Of a stretch of DNA of 64,000 nucleotides, positions 25,797-34,586 are shown in pieces. Within the stretch, counting starts at the first letter, position 1, and each line of letters starts with the position of its first letter. The position numbers were made by a program, and so were the translations under genes. The notes under the pieces were generated by a model. That model ran no database searches. It was not told where the DNA came from and worked only from the letters and a program-made list of their open reading frames with translations. This DNA is from RUG11551 sp045586185 (lineage in GTDB: Bacteria; Planctomycetota; Planctomycetia; Pirellulales; Thermoguttaceae), in NCBI GenBank assembly GCA_045586185.1, contig JAZMZV010000225.1, positions 1 to 64,000 on the forward strand, written 5' to 3'.

Positions 25797-28700
25797 ATGA
25801 CACTCGAACAATTATATAGCAATTACTCGTCCAAAAGCGGGAACGCTCGTGAATTGTTTACTCAGACGCATTGGTACTCTTCCATTGCGGAATTTGATCC
25901 GCGCACTCACGAAGCGTTTCCGCAGTCGCTTAGCATGTTGCTTCGCAAGATAGCAGAGCAGGAAAAGCTGTCTCTAACGGGTAAACCGCATACGTTAAAA
26001 GATCGATTGTGGCGTATTATTGTTCACGCGCAAGAGTCTTTGACGGCGCTTTTGCGCAATCTCAACGAATCTCCGTTTCGAGATCATGCGGTTTTGCCAT
26101 TGCGCGACGTTCGAGAACTTGACACCTCGTCTTTTATGGCGCTGTCGCGCCGTCCTGGACGCAATGTTCGAGAAAAGCTCGCCGGCAAGCCTTATTTACA
26201 GGCGGTGCGGCGTTATCAATCCGTTGACTTGCCTGAAAACAGCCTTTTGAAAGCGTTTGCCGAAAGATTGGCGGAGTTTTTAGAGCTTCGAGTTGAGTAT
26301 CTTCATGATCAGGAATCTGATGAATTGCTATATCAAATTCGTTCCTGGCTTACAACCGACGAAGCTAAATCAATTCGACGTTGGGAAAACCTTCCTCCCA
26401 ATAATACGCTGCTTTCTCATAAAGATTATCGTCACGTTTACGATTCCTGGCGCTGGCTTCAATCGCTTGACGACGATCTTGAAAATGATTTAAAAATGAT
26501 AAGCGCGCGTCAAAAGACAATGCAGCAATGGCGGGAATACGGTAAAATGTATGCGGAATCCAGGCATTTGTTTGCTGAGGAGCCTGTTCTTTTTGATTAT
26601 GACAACTTTGAGATTCGTCTCTGGGATAATCAACCGCATTTTCAAAGAGCGACGTCTTTTTCACGTCCTAAAGACATTGATTGTATTGACGCCCCTGTTT
26701 GCATTGATCTTGCTGAAATTCATCCGCGATATTCATTTTTAACAGGAACAGCAGCGTCGCCAATTAAAGAATTCCCTGACACATTTATTTGGCAGCGCTG
26801 GGAAAATGAGGAATCTCCGGTTCCTTCTTTTGACATTGATCTGTTCAATGCGGACGCCGTCTTTTTACATCCCGATACAACAACCATTTCCGCGCCGGAA
26901 CTCTTTTTTTCAAAGAATCATACGCTGGAACATCTCGGCTTCGCAGCGCTAACGTTTGCAAAGAAGCTCCGGGAACAATTTCAAAATGATATATTGTTTT
27001 GGCTGCAGCCCGATTATCTCAATGACTTTGAGTTGAATATTACCAGACGAAATATTAACGCATGTTTCCCTAAAGCAGAACCGCTCCCAAGATCCGTTGC
27101 CGCTGTGTTTGAAAAAGTGGATTACCAAAGTATAAAGGAAGGTTATGTCGTTCTCGTTACAGACGCTGTCGGAGGAAAACTGTGCGCTACAAAGCTGGAA
27201 GCAAAGTTTGATCCCGACTTAAACAAACGGCTGCCAAAAACCAATGGTTTTTATTGGGAGCGTCAACCTACTATAATACTTTCGAACAATAATTCCGACG
27301 ATAATTCGCAAATTATTTACGATATTTATTCTGTAGATGAAAAGCAGACGTGGTTTCATCCTCAAAAGCCCAAAACCAATGCGGTTGTCAATCAAAAGAT
27401 ATTACAAGAGAATCATATCGGTCATTTTGACAGAATTCTCAATATTACCGAAAGCCCTGTTTGCGGGGGCGTCAAGCTTTTTGCCATGCAGCAGCGCGCT
27501 GGCGATATTCCGCTGTGGCGCGATCAGATTCCAGAACTTTCTATCAAACTAATCGTTAATGGACGTTATCAGCGCTTTTACCTTGTTACCAGAGGTACAA
27601 CAATCAAACCTATTCGAGGACAGGCTGTTACAATTCCAATTGACCAGGAATTTACCCTTCAGGCAGGAAAACGGTACTTTCAGTTGCCGTTAAACATTGG
27701 TCAAAATGAAGATGAAATGGGGTTTTCCGCCATGCTTGAATCTCCGGCATTTCCGCTTAAGAATGATTTGAAGTGTAAACTGAACATGACGTTTACCTAT
27801 GGCGCGGACGACCCTTATTGTCTGATCTTTGAACCTGATGACAAATCCATTCAACCAATTCGAGTTAAATGGGAGAAGACATTTGAAGAAATTATAACTG
27901 ACGCTCCAGCTCCTGACTATCCCAAGCCGATGACGTGGGATGATTTACGTCGAGTGCCCAAACGCGATGGAGAAGGAACGCATGATTTGTTAGAATGGGT
28001 GCCAAGATCAACAGTGTATTTTGATAATGCATTGTATTATCCACCGCCTAAAAGAGTTGTTGGTTATATTATAGATCAGTGGAGCGTTGATAGATATGAT
28101 TATCGTTATGCCCATGCCAAAACTGACAGCTTGGATGAAACTGTTTTTATTCATGAAAAAAGTTTTGTAGAGGGTTATTACTATTCTTATTATGGAGTAG
28201 GTTCGTATATCTCGTTTATTTTACATGAACGTGAAGGAAGGTATTCTGGATCAAGGGTCGCTTCCTCGGATTATCAGGATGAAAGAAAATTAAAAAATCT
28301 TGACGAACTTGATTCCGATATTATAAACAGGATACATAAATCATTGTATTTCCCAATTATTCAAATCTGGCGCGATGGCCGTTCGATTTCAGACAATCTT
28401 TGTCCTATCGAATTCAAGAATGCGATAGATAATATTATCGTGTATTTGAATATTCTAACTGATCAAGACGCGATACCTGACAATATCAAAAATGAGATTC
28501 GGATTTTACTCTCATTTATGCACAAAGACGCGCCGCCGGAATGTGTACAATGGCTATGTGAACAAGTGCGGAACAATAACATATTGGATTGCCGCACCGT
28601 CGGTTTTGCTTTGGGCGACGTATCAGCGCCCTGGCAAAAGGATATTTTTAAGGAACTGATTCAACATGCAGACAAAGATGCGTTTCGCGTTTTTGCGTAC

Positions 28701-29171
28701 GCAATATGGCGTTACAAGCGCTTTGTTGATCTGTTTAGCTATGATGAATGTCTGACTATAATAAATGGCGTCTTGTCAATGCTTGAAGACATTACGAGCA
28801 GTTTTGACAACAAAAATGAGAATACCAAAAGATCTGTACTTAAACGGCTGCGTTTGGCGTCAGCGCTGCTTGAGCTTCTATTAGGCATGCTCAGAACGCG
28901 TTGTTCGTCTAATGAAGATATCAAAATGCTGTTACAGCCTCATCAGAAAATTACCAAGGAATTGGCGAAACAGGTTGAACGTGTAGAAGATATTATTGCC
29001 AGATCCAACTTTGAGTTGCGTTCTCGAATTCAACTTGGAGAACTTCCTCCTAAACCGAAAGATGATAAAACCCCGGACTTGCTTTATGCGCTCCGTCTTT
29101 ACCTGACAGGAGATACTGGAGCAAACGCCATTCGAATTACAGGAGTTGTCGACGATTCCGATGATGATTAA
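25797..29171 (+). CDS. DUF2357/McrC-like partner of the coiled-coil McrB protein
   Basis: A 1124-residue protein without signal peptide or membrane segments. Residues about 95-165 (DVRELDTSSFMALSRRPGRN, then LPENSLLKAFAERL) fit the DUF2357 pattern found in partners of McrB-like ATPases, where conserved Pro-Glu-Asn-x-x-x-K lies in a helical core. The middle contains PLPRSVAAVFEKVDY and YVVLVTDAVGGKL, faintly like an actin/Hsp70-type nucleotide fold. A Tyr-rich segment lies near 795-805 and helical repeats fill the end. I see no convincing PD-(D/E)XK core, so nuclease activity is not supported. Gene order (McrB-like then this) supports partnership. The role is inferred. Confidence 0.6.
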   Translation: MTLEQLYSNYSSKSGNARELFTQTHWYSSIAEFDPRTHEAFPQSLSMLLRKIAEQEKLSLTGKPHTLKDRLWRIIVHAQESLTALLRNLNESPFRDHAVLPLRDVRELDTSSFMALSRRPGRNVREKLAGKPYLQAVRRYQSVDLPENSLLKAFAERLAEFLELRVEYLHDQESDELLYQIRSWLTTDEAKSIRRWENLPPNNTLLSHKDYRHVYDSWRWLQSLDDDLENDLKMISARQKTMQQWREYGKMYAESRHLFAEEPVLFDYDNFEIRLWDNQPHFQRATSFSRPKDIDCIDAPVCIDLAEIHPRYSFLTGTAASPIKEFPDTFIWQRWENEESPVPSFDIDLFNADAVFLHPDTTTISAPELFFSKNHTLEHLGFAALTFAKKLREQFQNDILFWLQPDYLNDFELNITRRNINACFPKAEPLPRSVAAVFEKVDYQSIKEGYVVLVTDAVGGKLCATKLEAKFDPDLNKRLPKTNGFYWERQPTIILSNNNSDDNSQIIYDIYSVDEKQTWFHPQKPKTNAVVNQKILQENHIGHFDRILNITESPVCGGVKLFAMQQRAGDIPLWRDQIPELSIKLIVNGRYQRFYLVTRGTTIKPIRGQAVTIPIDQEFTLQAGKRYFQLPLNIGQNEDEMGFSAMLESPAFPLKNDLKCKLNMTFTYGADDPYCLIFEPDDKSIQPIRVKWEKTFEEIITDAPAPDYPKPMTWDDLRRVPKRDGEGTHDLLEWVPRSTVYFDNALYYPPPKRVVGYIIDQWSVDRYDYRYAHAKTDSLDETVFIHEKSFVEGYYYSYYGVGSYISFILHEREGRYSGSRVASSDYQDERKLKNLDELDSDIINRIHKSLYFPIIQIWRDGRSISDNLCPIEFKNAIDNIIVYLNILTDQDAIPDNIKNEIRILLSFMHKDAPPECVQWLCEQVRNNNILDCRTVGFALGDVSAPWQKDIFKELIQHADKDAFRVFAYAIWRYKRFVDLFSYDECLTIINGVLSMLEDITSSFDNKNENTKRSVLKRLRLASALLELLLGMLRTRCSSNEDIKMLLQPHQKITKELAKQVERVEDIIARSNFELRSRIQLGELPPKPKDDKTPDLLYALRLYLTGDTGANAIRITGVVDDSDDD

Positions 29172-29184
29172 GGAGAAATAATAT

Positions 29185-31566
29185 ATGCAAAACACAACAG
29201 AAACAAATCGACATAAAATCGTCATTATCAACCGCGCGGTTTCCGGTTCAGGGAAAACGTCCATGACGAGATACGTCATCGAGGATTTGCGCGCGCATGG
29301 GTTGTCGGTTGCGGTTTGTTCGACGGACGACTTTTTTATGGTGGATGGCCGGTACGTTTTTGAAGTGGAAAAGCTCAATGGTTATCACGCTGAGAATCTT
29401 GCCAATTTTACGGCGGAACTCGAACGCGGTACGGACGTCGTAATCTGCGATAACATGAATCTTTTGCCGTGGCAGTCTCAGCCGTATACCGATGCCGCCC
29501 GAAAGTACAACTATCGCATTCTTTTCCTGAACTTCCTTCCTCGCGAACTGGAAAAGCATCTCGCTTCGCAGATTGTTACTCCAGAAAAGCCGGACGCTCA
29601 TGGGCTGCCCAAAGAGGTTTTGGAGCGCTTTATTCAGAATTTCTACGATTACAACGATCTTCTTGATCGAAATACCGTTCGAGATATCAAACGCCATCAT
29701 GTTTTTACCTGGAACTATGTCGATAATGTGACAATGGATACCGGTGAGCTTGCACAGTATTTCGATTCTGATGCGGTTATTACGTTTAGTCACGACGAAT
29801 TTGACGATTACAAAATGACGCTTGCGGACACGATAATGCAGTTCATGCTCGCGACAGACGATGATCTTAAACAACGCGGAATTAAAAAGCATTTTCTTCT
29901 GACCTGGTATGGCATTACCGATTTGCGCGCATCCCTGGGATTTGAACCGACAGACGGTCCGGTATTAGGGGCTTTACGCACAGGACGCTTCACGGATGTT
30001 ATTATTTTAGGATATACTAATCCGAACAAATCCAAGGACGTTTTTTCTGACGCCTTGCGACAGGAATGGGAGAATCTTCGCAATCAACCGCTTGAAACCA
30101 GGCTCGCTTATCCTCGTAACAAAGTTCAGGTAATCGTTGACGCTGTCAGCAACACAGACAACGGGCACGCTATTTTTCTGGATTTTATAAAAGCGGCTCA
30201 ACTTCCTGTACGCATTCAATTTTTACCGCAGACGCTTTCTCATCTTAATGACGCCAGAGCAATTGACGAAGCCGCGAGGACGGCATTGCACCTCGCGTTA
30301 TGTGATGAAGGGGAAAAGGACGTTACATGTTTTCTTAGCCCGGGCACTCCAGTGATGGCGTATACCTGGGGCATGGTTTCGCGAACCAACCCCCAGCTGA
30401 ATCTGCGCGTTATCGCAAGTTCAGACCCGCGCAAGCCGCCGGAAGACATCAATCTCCCCAAAGATTTGACGTCTCCTTTTCTTGATGTGAAAAACGATAA
30501 TCGTTCGACAGCGTTTGACGTTGTAATACATCTTCTCGGAACGGGTACGAATATTCCACAATATTTCAGTACGGTTCAGTTTCCTGCTCGAACGCATTGG
30601 TTTATCACGTCGGCAGATTCCAATCGATTGGATGGTTTGCAGCGTCTTCTTCCTCCGGATTCTACGATGGGTATAAAATATATTGATGCATTTAATCCCA
30701 AAGAATCTCTTCAGGCTTTTGAATCCATAATTCAACAGTTGCCGTCATCTACTCGAATTGGAGCCGATCTGACCGGCGGCACCAAGTTAATGTTTGCAGG
30801 CGCATTAAGCGCATGCAACGAGTTTCTTAATGTTGAACCGTTCTATTATGATATAAAGGAAAACAATATTACTTTTATTCGGACTGGCTCTAGTATTCCG
30901 TTCAAAGGGGTCAGGACGATTGACGGCTTTTTCACGGCTAATGGATTTGATATTTCTAACCGTGGATACTGGGAGGACAAACCAATCCGAGAGGAAAGAA
31001 AAGAAATTACCTTAAAGCTTTGGGAGAATCGCAGCGTATTTGAAAGGCTTTATAATAATAAAGCTTTTCAAAACTTGAAAAAAACGGATTCGCGATTTCA
31101 TATTTCATCAAAGGGCATCATCGTGTCTCTAAAGGACAGTAAACCAAAAATAATTTTAAATGGCGAATCCTTGTCGGTTCCGGATTGTACAGATTTCGTT
31201 TCTTATTTGGGCGGCGGCTGGTTGGAAGAATACGCTTATTTGTATTATCTGCCCAAGTTGATGGATAAAACTTTTTTTGATTTGAGAATAGGAATGTCCG
31301 TTGTTCGTTCTGGAGACGTGCTTAAACCAGGTGAAATGCCGACTGGCGAATTTGATTGTGTATTTACGGACGGCTACCGTTTGTTTATTGTGGAGTGTAA
31401 AGCCAGACCGATTACACAGGAGCATATTCAGAAACTGGAAAACAATTTAAAGACCTATGGGGGCATTGCAGCGAAGGGGATTTTTATCTCCACAGAGCCA
31501 GTTCATCCCGCTATTCGAGATCGTATTGACAGTTCAACGTCAATTCAATTGATATACCCTCAATAG
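29185..31566 (+). CDS. Fusion of P-loop polynucleotide-kinase-like, CARF-like and PD-(D/E)XK nuclease domains
   Basis: A 793-residue protein. Residues 10-170 are a P-loop kinase (Walker A VSGSGKTS ending near 26, STDDFF, VICDNMNL), like the polynucleotide/zeta kinases. Residues 236-400 (FLLTWYGITDLRASLG, FTDVIILGYTNPN) resemble the CARF-type sensor at the start of RtcR. Residues 440-590 include ADLTGGTKLMFAGAL (527-541), the hallmark of DUF1887/Can2-Card1 CARF domains. The C-terminus is a PD-(D/E)XK nuclease: GGWLEEY with Glu 681/682, EFDCVF with Asp 724 and VECKAR with Glu 737 and Lys 739. CARF-nucleases cut DNA or RNA after binding cyclic oligoadenylate in type III CRISPR, but no CRISPR locus is here. 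AGGAGA precedes the ATG. Confidence 0.82.
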   Translation: MQNTTETNRHKIVIINRAVSGSGKTSMTRYVIEDLRAHGLSVAVCSTDDFFMVDGRYVFEVEKLNGYHAENLANFTAELERGTDVVICDNMNLLPWQSQPYTDAARKYNYRILFLNFLPRELEKHLASQIVTPEKPDAHGLPKEVLERFIQNFYDYNDLLDRNTVRDIKRHHVFTWNYVDNVTMDTGELAQYFDSDAVITFSHDEFDDYKMTLADTIMQFMLATDDDLKQRGIKKHFLLTWYGITDLRASLGFEPTDGPVLGALRTGRFTDVIILGYTNPNKSKDVFSDALRQEWENLRNQPLETRLAYPRNKVQVIVDAVSNTDNGHAIFLDFIKAAQLPVRIQFLPQTLSHLNDARAIDEAARTALHLALCDEGEKDVTCFLSPGTPVMAYTWGMVSRTNPQLNLRVIASSDPRKPPEDINLPKDLTSPFLDVKNDNRSTAFDVVIHLLGTGTNIPQYFSTVQFPARTHWFITSADSNRLDGLQRLLPPDSTMGIKYIDAFNPKESLQAFESIIQQLPSSTRIGADLTGGTKLMFAGALSACNEFLNVEPFYYDIKENNITFIRTGSSIPFKGVRTIDGFFTANGFDISNRGYWEDKPIREERKEITLKLWENRSVFERLYNNKAFQNLKKTDSRFHISSKGIIVSLKDSKPKIILNGESLSVPDCTDFVSYLGGGWLEEYAYLYYLPKLMDKTFFDLRIGMSVVRSGDVLKPGEMPTGEFDCVFTDGYRLFIVECKARPITQEHIQKLENNLKTYGGIAAKGIFISTEPVHPAIRDRIDSSTSIQLIYPQ

Positions 31567-31693
31567 TCTTGATTTTTGCTCTTTTTCGTTTTGCGGGTTA
31601 AAGTGAACCAGCCGAAAAAGAAGGGCGTCCACAAGATAAATCCAGTCGGAACCGTCAAACGCGCCCTGTCGTCAATTTCAAAGGTAATTTTAA
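31567..31693. other. Spacer before the S1-domain gene
   Basis: Contains TTTTCG runs and cgaaaaagaagg. A weak hairpin is possible. No coding frame and no clear promoter. The gap is larger than others in the operon, so the S1-like genes may be a separate transcript. Confidence 0.4.
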
Positions 31694-32794
31694 ATGGTTA
31701 ATCGTAATTTGGCACACAATTTGGATGCTGCCTCAAGTCTTTCGGATTGGGAAGACGAACTCAATCAGGCGTTGGAAAATCGGGTTTTGGATGCTGCCTC
31801 AAGTCTTGCGGATTGGGAAGACGAACTCAATCACGCGTTGGAAAATCGGGTTTTGGATGATGCCTCAAGTCTTGCGGATTGGGAAGACGAACTCAATCAG
31901 GCGTTGGAAAATCGGGTTTTGGATGCAGGAAAAGAATGGCGTACTCCGGAAGATTTTGGTTCTAACCGTATCGTCGAAGGCATTATCGTCCGCATTGACA
32001 ATGAATTCGTCTTGGTTGATATCGGAGCGAGGAACGAAGGCGCAATTAAACGCGACGAATGGACCGAAGATGAAGAAGCGCCTCAGGTTGGTCGGAGAGT
32101 CCGAGCTGTTATTGAAGAAGATGAAGATTCCGAAAAATCGCAACGCGACTGGATCATGCTCTCCAAGCGCAAGGCGGAACAGATCGAAGCGTGGGAAAAC
32201 GTTTTGAAGCAGGTTCACGAGGGAGACGTTGTCGAAGGCATCGTAACCCGTAAAATCAGAGACGGTTTGCTGGTTGATGTGGGCGTCAATGTCTTTTTGC
32301 CGGCTGATCAGGTTGACATTCATCATACCAACATTACTGATTTTATTGGCAAGACAGTTCAGTGCGTCATTCAGAGAATTGACAATGCTCGCCGCACTAT
32401 CTATGTCAGCCGCCGCGCCCTGATTGAAGAAGAACGCAAGGAACAGAAGAGTCGCTCTGAGCGTCAAAAAGATTCTTCTCCTTTAAGCAGCGCGGTAAAT
32501 ACGGCGCCAGCTTCCCCTAAATCGAACAATGACTCTGAAGCAAGATCCTTATTGCTTTTGATTCAAAACTGGCCCCATATTGTTCACGATGGCTGGATTC
32601 TTTACAGCGATCAAAAAAATGGCGGCGTGTATATGGTTCGTGAAAACGGAACAGATAAAACGGACATTCGAGAGTCATTTGGTTCTATTGCTCCGGATAA
32701 GTTTATCTCCGTTGTAGAAAATGGTTCCGACTGGGTTATTTTATATGACGCTAGAAATCACGGAACTAACGCTGCGGTCGTCCATATTCCGTAA
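31694..32794 (+). CDS. S1-domain RNA-binding protein with N-terminal 22-residue repeats and C-terminal DUF5050-like module
   Basis: A 366-residue protein. Residues 10-75 are three almost identical 22-residue repeats (LDAASSLxDWEDELNQALEN with RV). Two S1 OB-folds follow: EGIIVRIDNEFVLVDIGARN (about residues 97-165) and EGIVTRKIRDGLLVDVGVNV (about 180-255). Both closely resemble the first two S1 motifs of bacterial ribosomal protein S1, including SKRKAEQIEAWENV and YVSRRALIEEER. The remaining four S1 motifs of a normal rpS1 are absent. The C-terminal 95 residues (HDGWILYSDQ, MVRENGTDKTDI, VENGSDWVILY) look like a single propeller-type DUF5050 unit and recur in the next gene. Probable RNA-binding accessory or S1 mimic. 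Confidence 0.78.
   Translation: MVNRNLAHNLDAASSLSDWEDELNQALENRVLDAASSLADWEDELNHALENRVLDDASSLADWEDELNQALENRVLDAGKEWRTPEDFGSNRIVEGIIVRIDNEFVLVDIGARNEGAIKRDEWTEDEEAPQVGRRVRAVIEEDEDSEKSQRDWIMLSKRKAEQIEAWENVLKQVHEGDVVEGIVTRKIRDGLLVDVGVNVFLPADQVDIHHTNITDFIGKTVQCVIQRIDNARRTIYVSRRALIEEERKEQKSRSERQKDSSPLSSAVNTAPASPKSNNDSEARSLLLLIQNWPHIVHDGWILYSDQKNGGVYMVRENGTDKTDIRESFGSIAPDKFISVVENGSDWVILYDARNHGTNAAVVHIP
31721..31918 (+). repeat. Three 66-bp tandem repeats
   Basis: Units start at 31721, 31787 and 31853, nearly identical at DNA level (a few substitutions), with the start of a fourth at 31919. Each encodes 22 residues. The near-identity suggests recent expansion. Confidence 0.9.
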
Positions 32795-32850
32795 ACATTT
32801 CCATGTTGATATTGACTGAAACGTTTTCGTTCATTTTGTCCTGAAGTATT

Positions 32851-33402
32851 ATGGGAAACAACGTTGATTACCGAGAAATCGTTCAGACGGTTACGTCCAA
32901 TATTTTGGCTGGCGTTAAATCTCAGCTCGCATTCATGCAGCCGGGAATTGTCGACGACATTGTCAAAAGAATAGAAGCCTCTATTTAAATCTCTTTTGAT
33001 TTGTTCGCCAATCCGCTGGGCGATATTCAGCAGAGATTGGCGCAGTTGGAACAAAAGATTGCCGGATCTTCAACCAAAATATCGCAAGTTCCGGCGCCTT
33101 CTACAAGCGGCGCGCCAAACACATCGTCCGTTTCGCCAAAATTGGGCGTTGACCCTCAAGCAAGCACATTGTTGCTCTTGATCCAGGACGGGCCTCATAT
33201 TGTTCACAACGGCTGGATTATTTATCGTGATTGTATGAATGGCGGAACGTATATAGTTCGTGAAAACGGAACAGATAAAACGGATATTTCCAGTTTATTT
33301 ATTCCCATCCTTTTCAGGGAGTTTAACTGTGTCGTTGAAAATGGTTCCGACTGGATTATTAAATACAACGGAAATCTTACCGCGGTCATTCGCATGTCGT
33401 AA
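32851..33402 (+). pseudogene. Small DUF5050-like gene broken by an in-frame TAA
   Basis: From ATG 32851 the frame gives 45 codons (MGNNVDYREIVQTVTSNILA and on to KRIEASI), then TAA at 32986-32988. The same frame continues without further stops to 33402, giving LFANPLGDIQQRLAQLEQKI, a low-complexity linker and a C-terminal domain matching the end of the previous gene (HNGWIIYRDCMNGG, IVRENGTDKTDI, CVVENGSDWII). One point mutation explains the break. A downstream TTG start at 33001 could still make the C-terminal part (133 residues). It is either a recent pseudogene, two separate products, or read-through. Confidence 0.65.
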
Positions 33403-33652
33403 AATTTATGGTTTTGAATTGTTAAGCTTTTTCTTTGCTGTCAAACATGCTCCATGAATAATTCAAAGTGGGTTTTTAGAAGTTCATTCAAGCGCCCAAT
33501 GAACGAAAGACAGAACTAATACAATTCTATTGGCTATTTAGCGGTTTATTTTATCCTTTCTCATTGATCCAGTTGAATTGCCCCCTTTTCAATATTTTTA
33601 AAATTGGTATTATATATTAAAACGTTTTATCAACCCAAGGAGGAATTCAGCC

Positions 33653-34438
33653 ATGACTATAATGGCGTTTCAGTACAAAGTTGTTTCAGAAGCCCCGATT
33701 CTGGTTGCATATAACAGAGATGAACATATAGAACGCCAATCGCAGGCGCCGAAGATTCAGTCTGGACGTCCGCGTGTGATTTGCGGCATTGACCGTAAAA
33801 GCGGCGGTACATGGTTTGGCGTGAATCAGCATTCGATGTTTTGCTGTTGTCTTAACAGATTTAAAAAGGACGTCCCGTTTAATCCGCGCTCTCGCGGTTT
33901 GTTGTGTCGAGAACTGCTCAATTGTCATTCCGCTCAGGACGCGGCGCAAATGGCTGTGTCGGAACTGGAAACAGGATCGTACGCCGGCGTTAATTACGTT
34001 GTAGGCGATATGCATTCCGCGCATTGCATTTACGGCGGAAACAAGGTTGAATGTCTCGATATTCAGCCTGGGCTTCATATCTTTTCCAACGGAAATATGG
34101 ACGATCCCAATGACGAGTTGCAGGACTTCTGCCGCCGTCAGCTTACGCTGTCGCGTCTGGATACGTCCGTCGCGTTCCTTGCGGTTTCCAGCAGAACGTT
34201 TTCCCGCAAGGCGGAATTTCCCGGTCGAAAGTCTCTCATTTTAGAGGGCGAACCTTATCAGACCGTTTCGTCGATTTTGCTGTCGCTGACAGCCAGTAAA
34301 CACGGCGCGATTCTTCAGTACGCTCCCGGCAACCCCGGCGACGTCAATTATGACGACAACTCCGCTCTGCTGCGTCAAGTGCTCTCGACGGACAGAAGCT
34401 CTGTAAACCGTCCGCAAAAGCCCAGCAGCGAAGAATAG
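33653..34438 (+). CDS. NRDE/TANGO2-family protein
   Basis: A 261-residue protein carrying the name-giving NRDE motif in LVAYNRDEHIERQ and the conserved GGTWFGVNQ and NYVVGDM blocks. The family occurs from bacteria to human TANGO2; the N-terminal Cys found in some Ntn-hydrolase-like members is not present here (it begins MTIMAFQ). A recent proposal links TANGO2 relatives to haem or lipid handling, but no role is certain. AAGGAGGAATTC lies upstream of the ATG. The gene is monocistronic and ends at a terminator, marking the end of the accessory operon region. Confidence 0.85.
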   Translation: MTIMAFQYKVVSEAPILVAYNRDEHIERQSQAPKIQSGRPRVICGIDRKSGGTWFGVNQHSMFCCCLNRFKKDVPFNPRSRGLLCRELLNCHSAQDAAQMAVSELETGSYAGVNYVVGDMHSAHCIYGGNKVECLDIQPGLHIFSNGNMDDPNDELQDFCRRQLTLSRLDTSVAFLAVSSRTFSRKAEFPGRKSLILEGEPYQTVSSILLSLTASKHGAILQYAPGNPGDVNYDDNSALLRQVLSTDRSSVNRPQKPSSEE

Positions 34439-34468
34439 TCTTCCTGTAAATTCAAACACAGAAAATTA

Positions 34469-34504
34469 AACCGCAGTTTCAAATCCATGCTAGAAACTGC
34501 GGTT
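34469..34504. terminator. Bidirectional terminator between NRDE gene and obg
   Basis: Perfect 12-bp arms AACCGCAGTTTC / GAAACTGCGGTT with a 12-base loop, between two convergent genes. The T-run behind it is short. Confidence 0.7.
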
Positions 34505-34586
34505 ATTTCAAAAGCAATATTTCTATTATATTGTTCAGATAAAATTGGTGAGACAGACGGTTCTCTCTAAATAAGCAAAGGGAAAC

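Noticed and set aside
31721..31918. 66-bp repeats as a CRISPR array
   Set aside because: Contiguous, in frame, without spacers.
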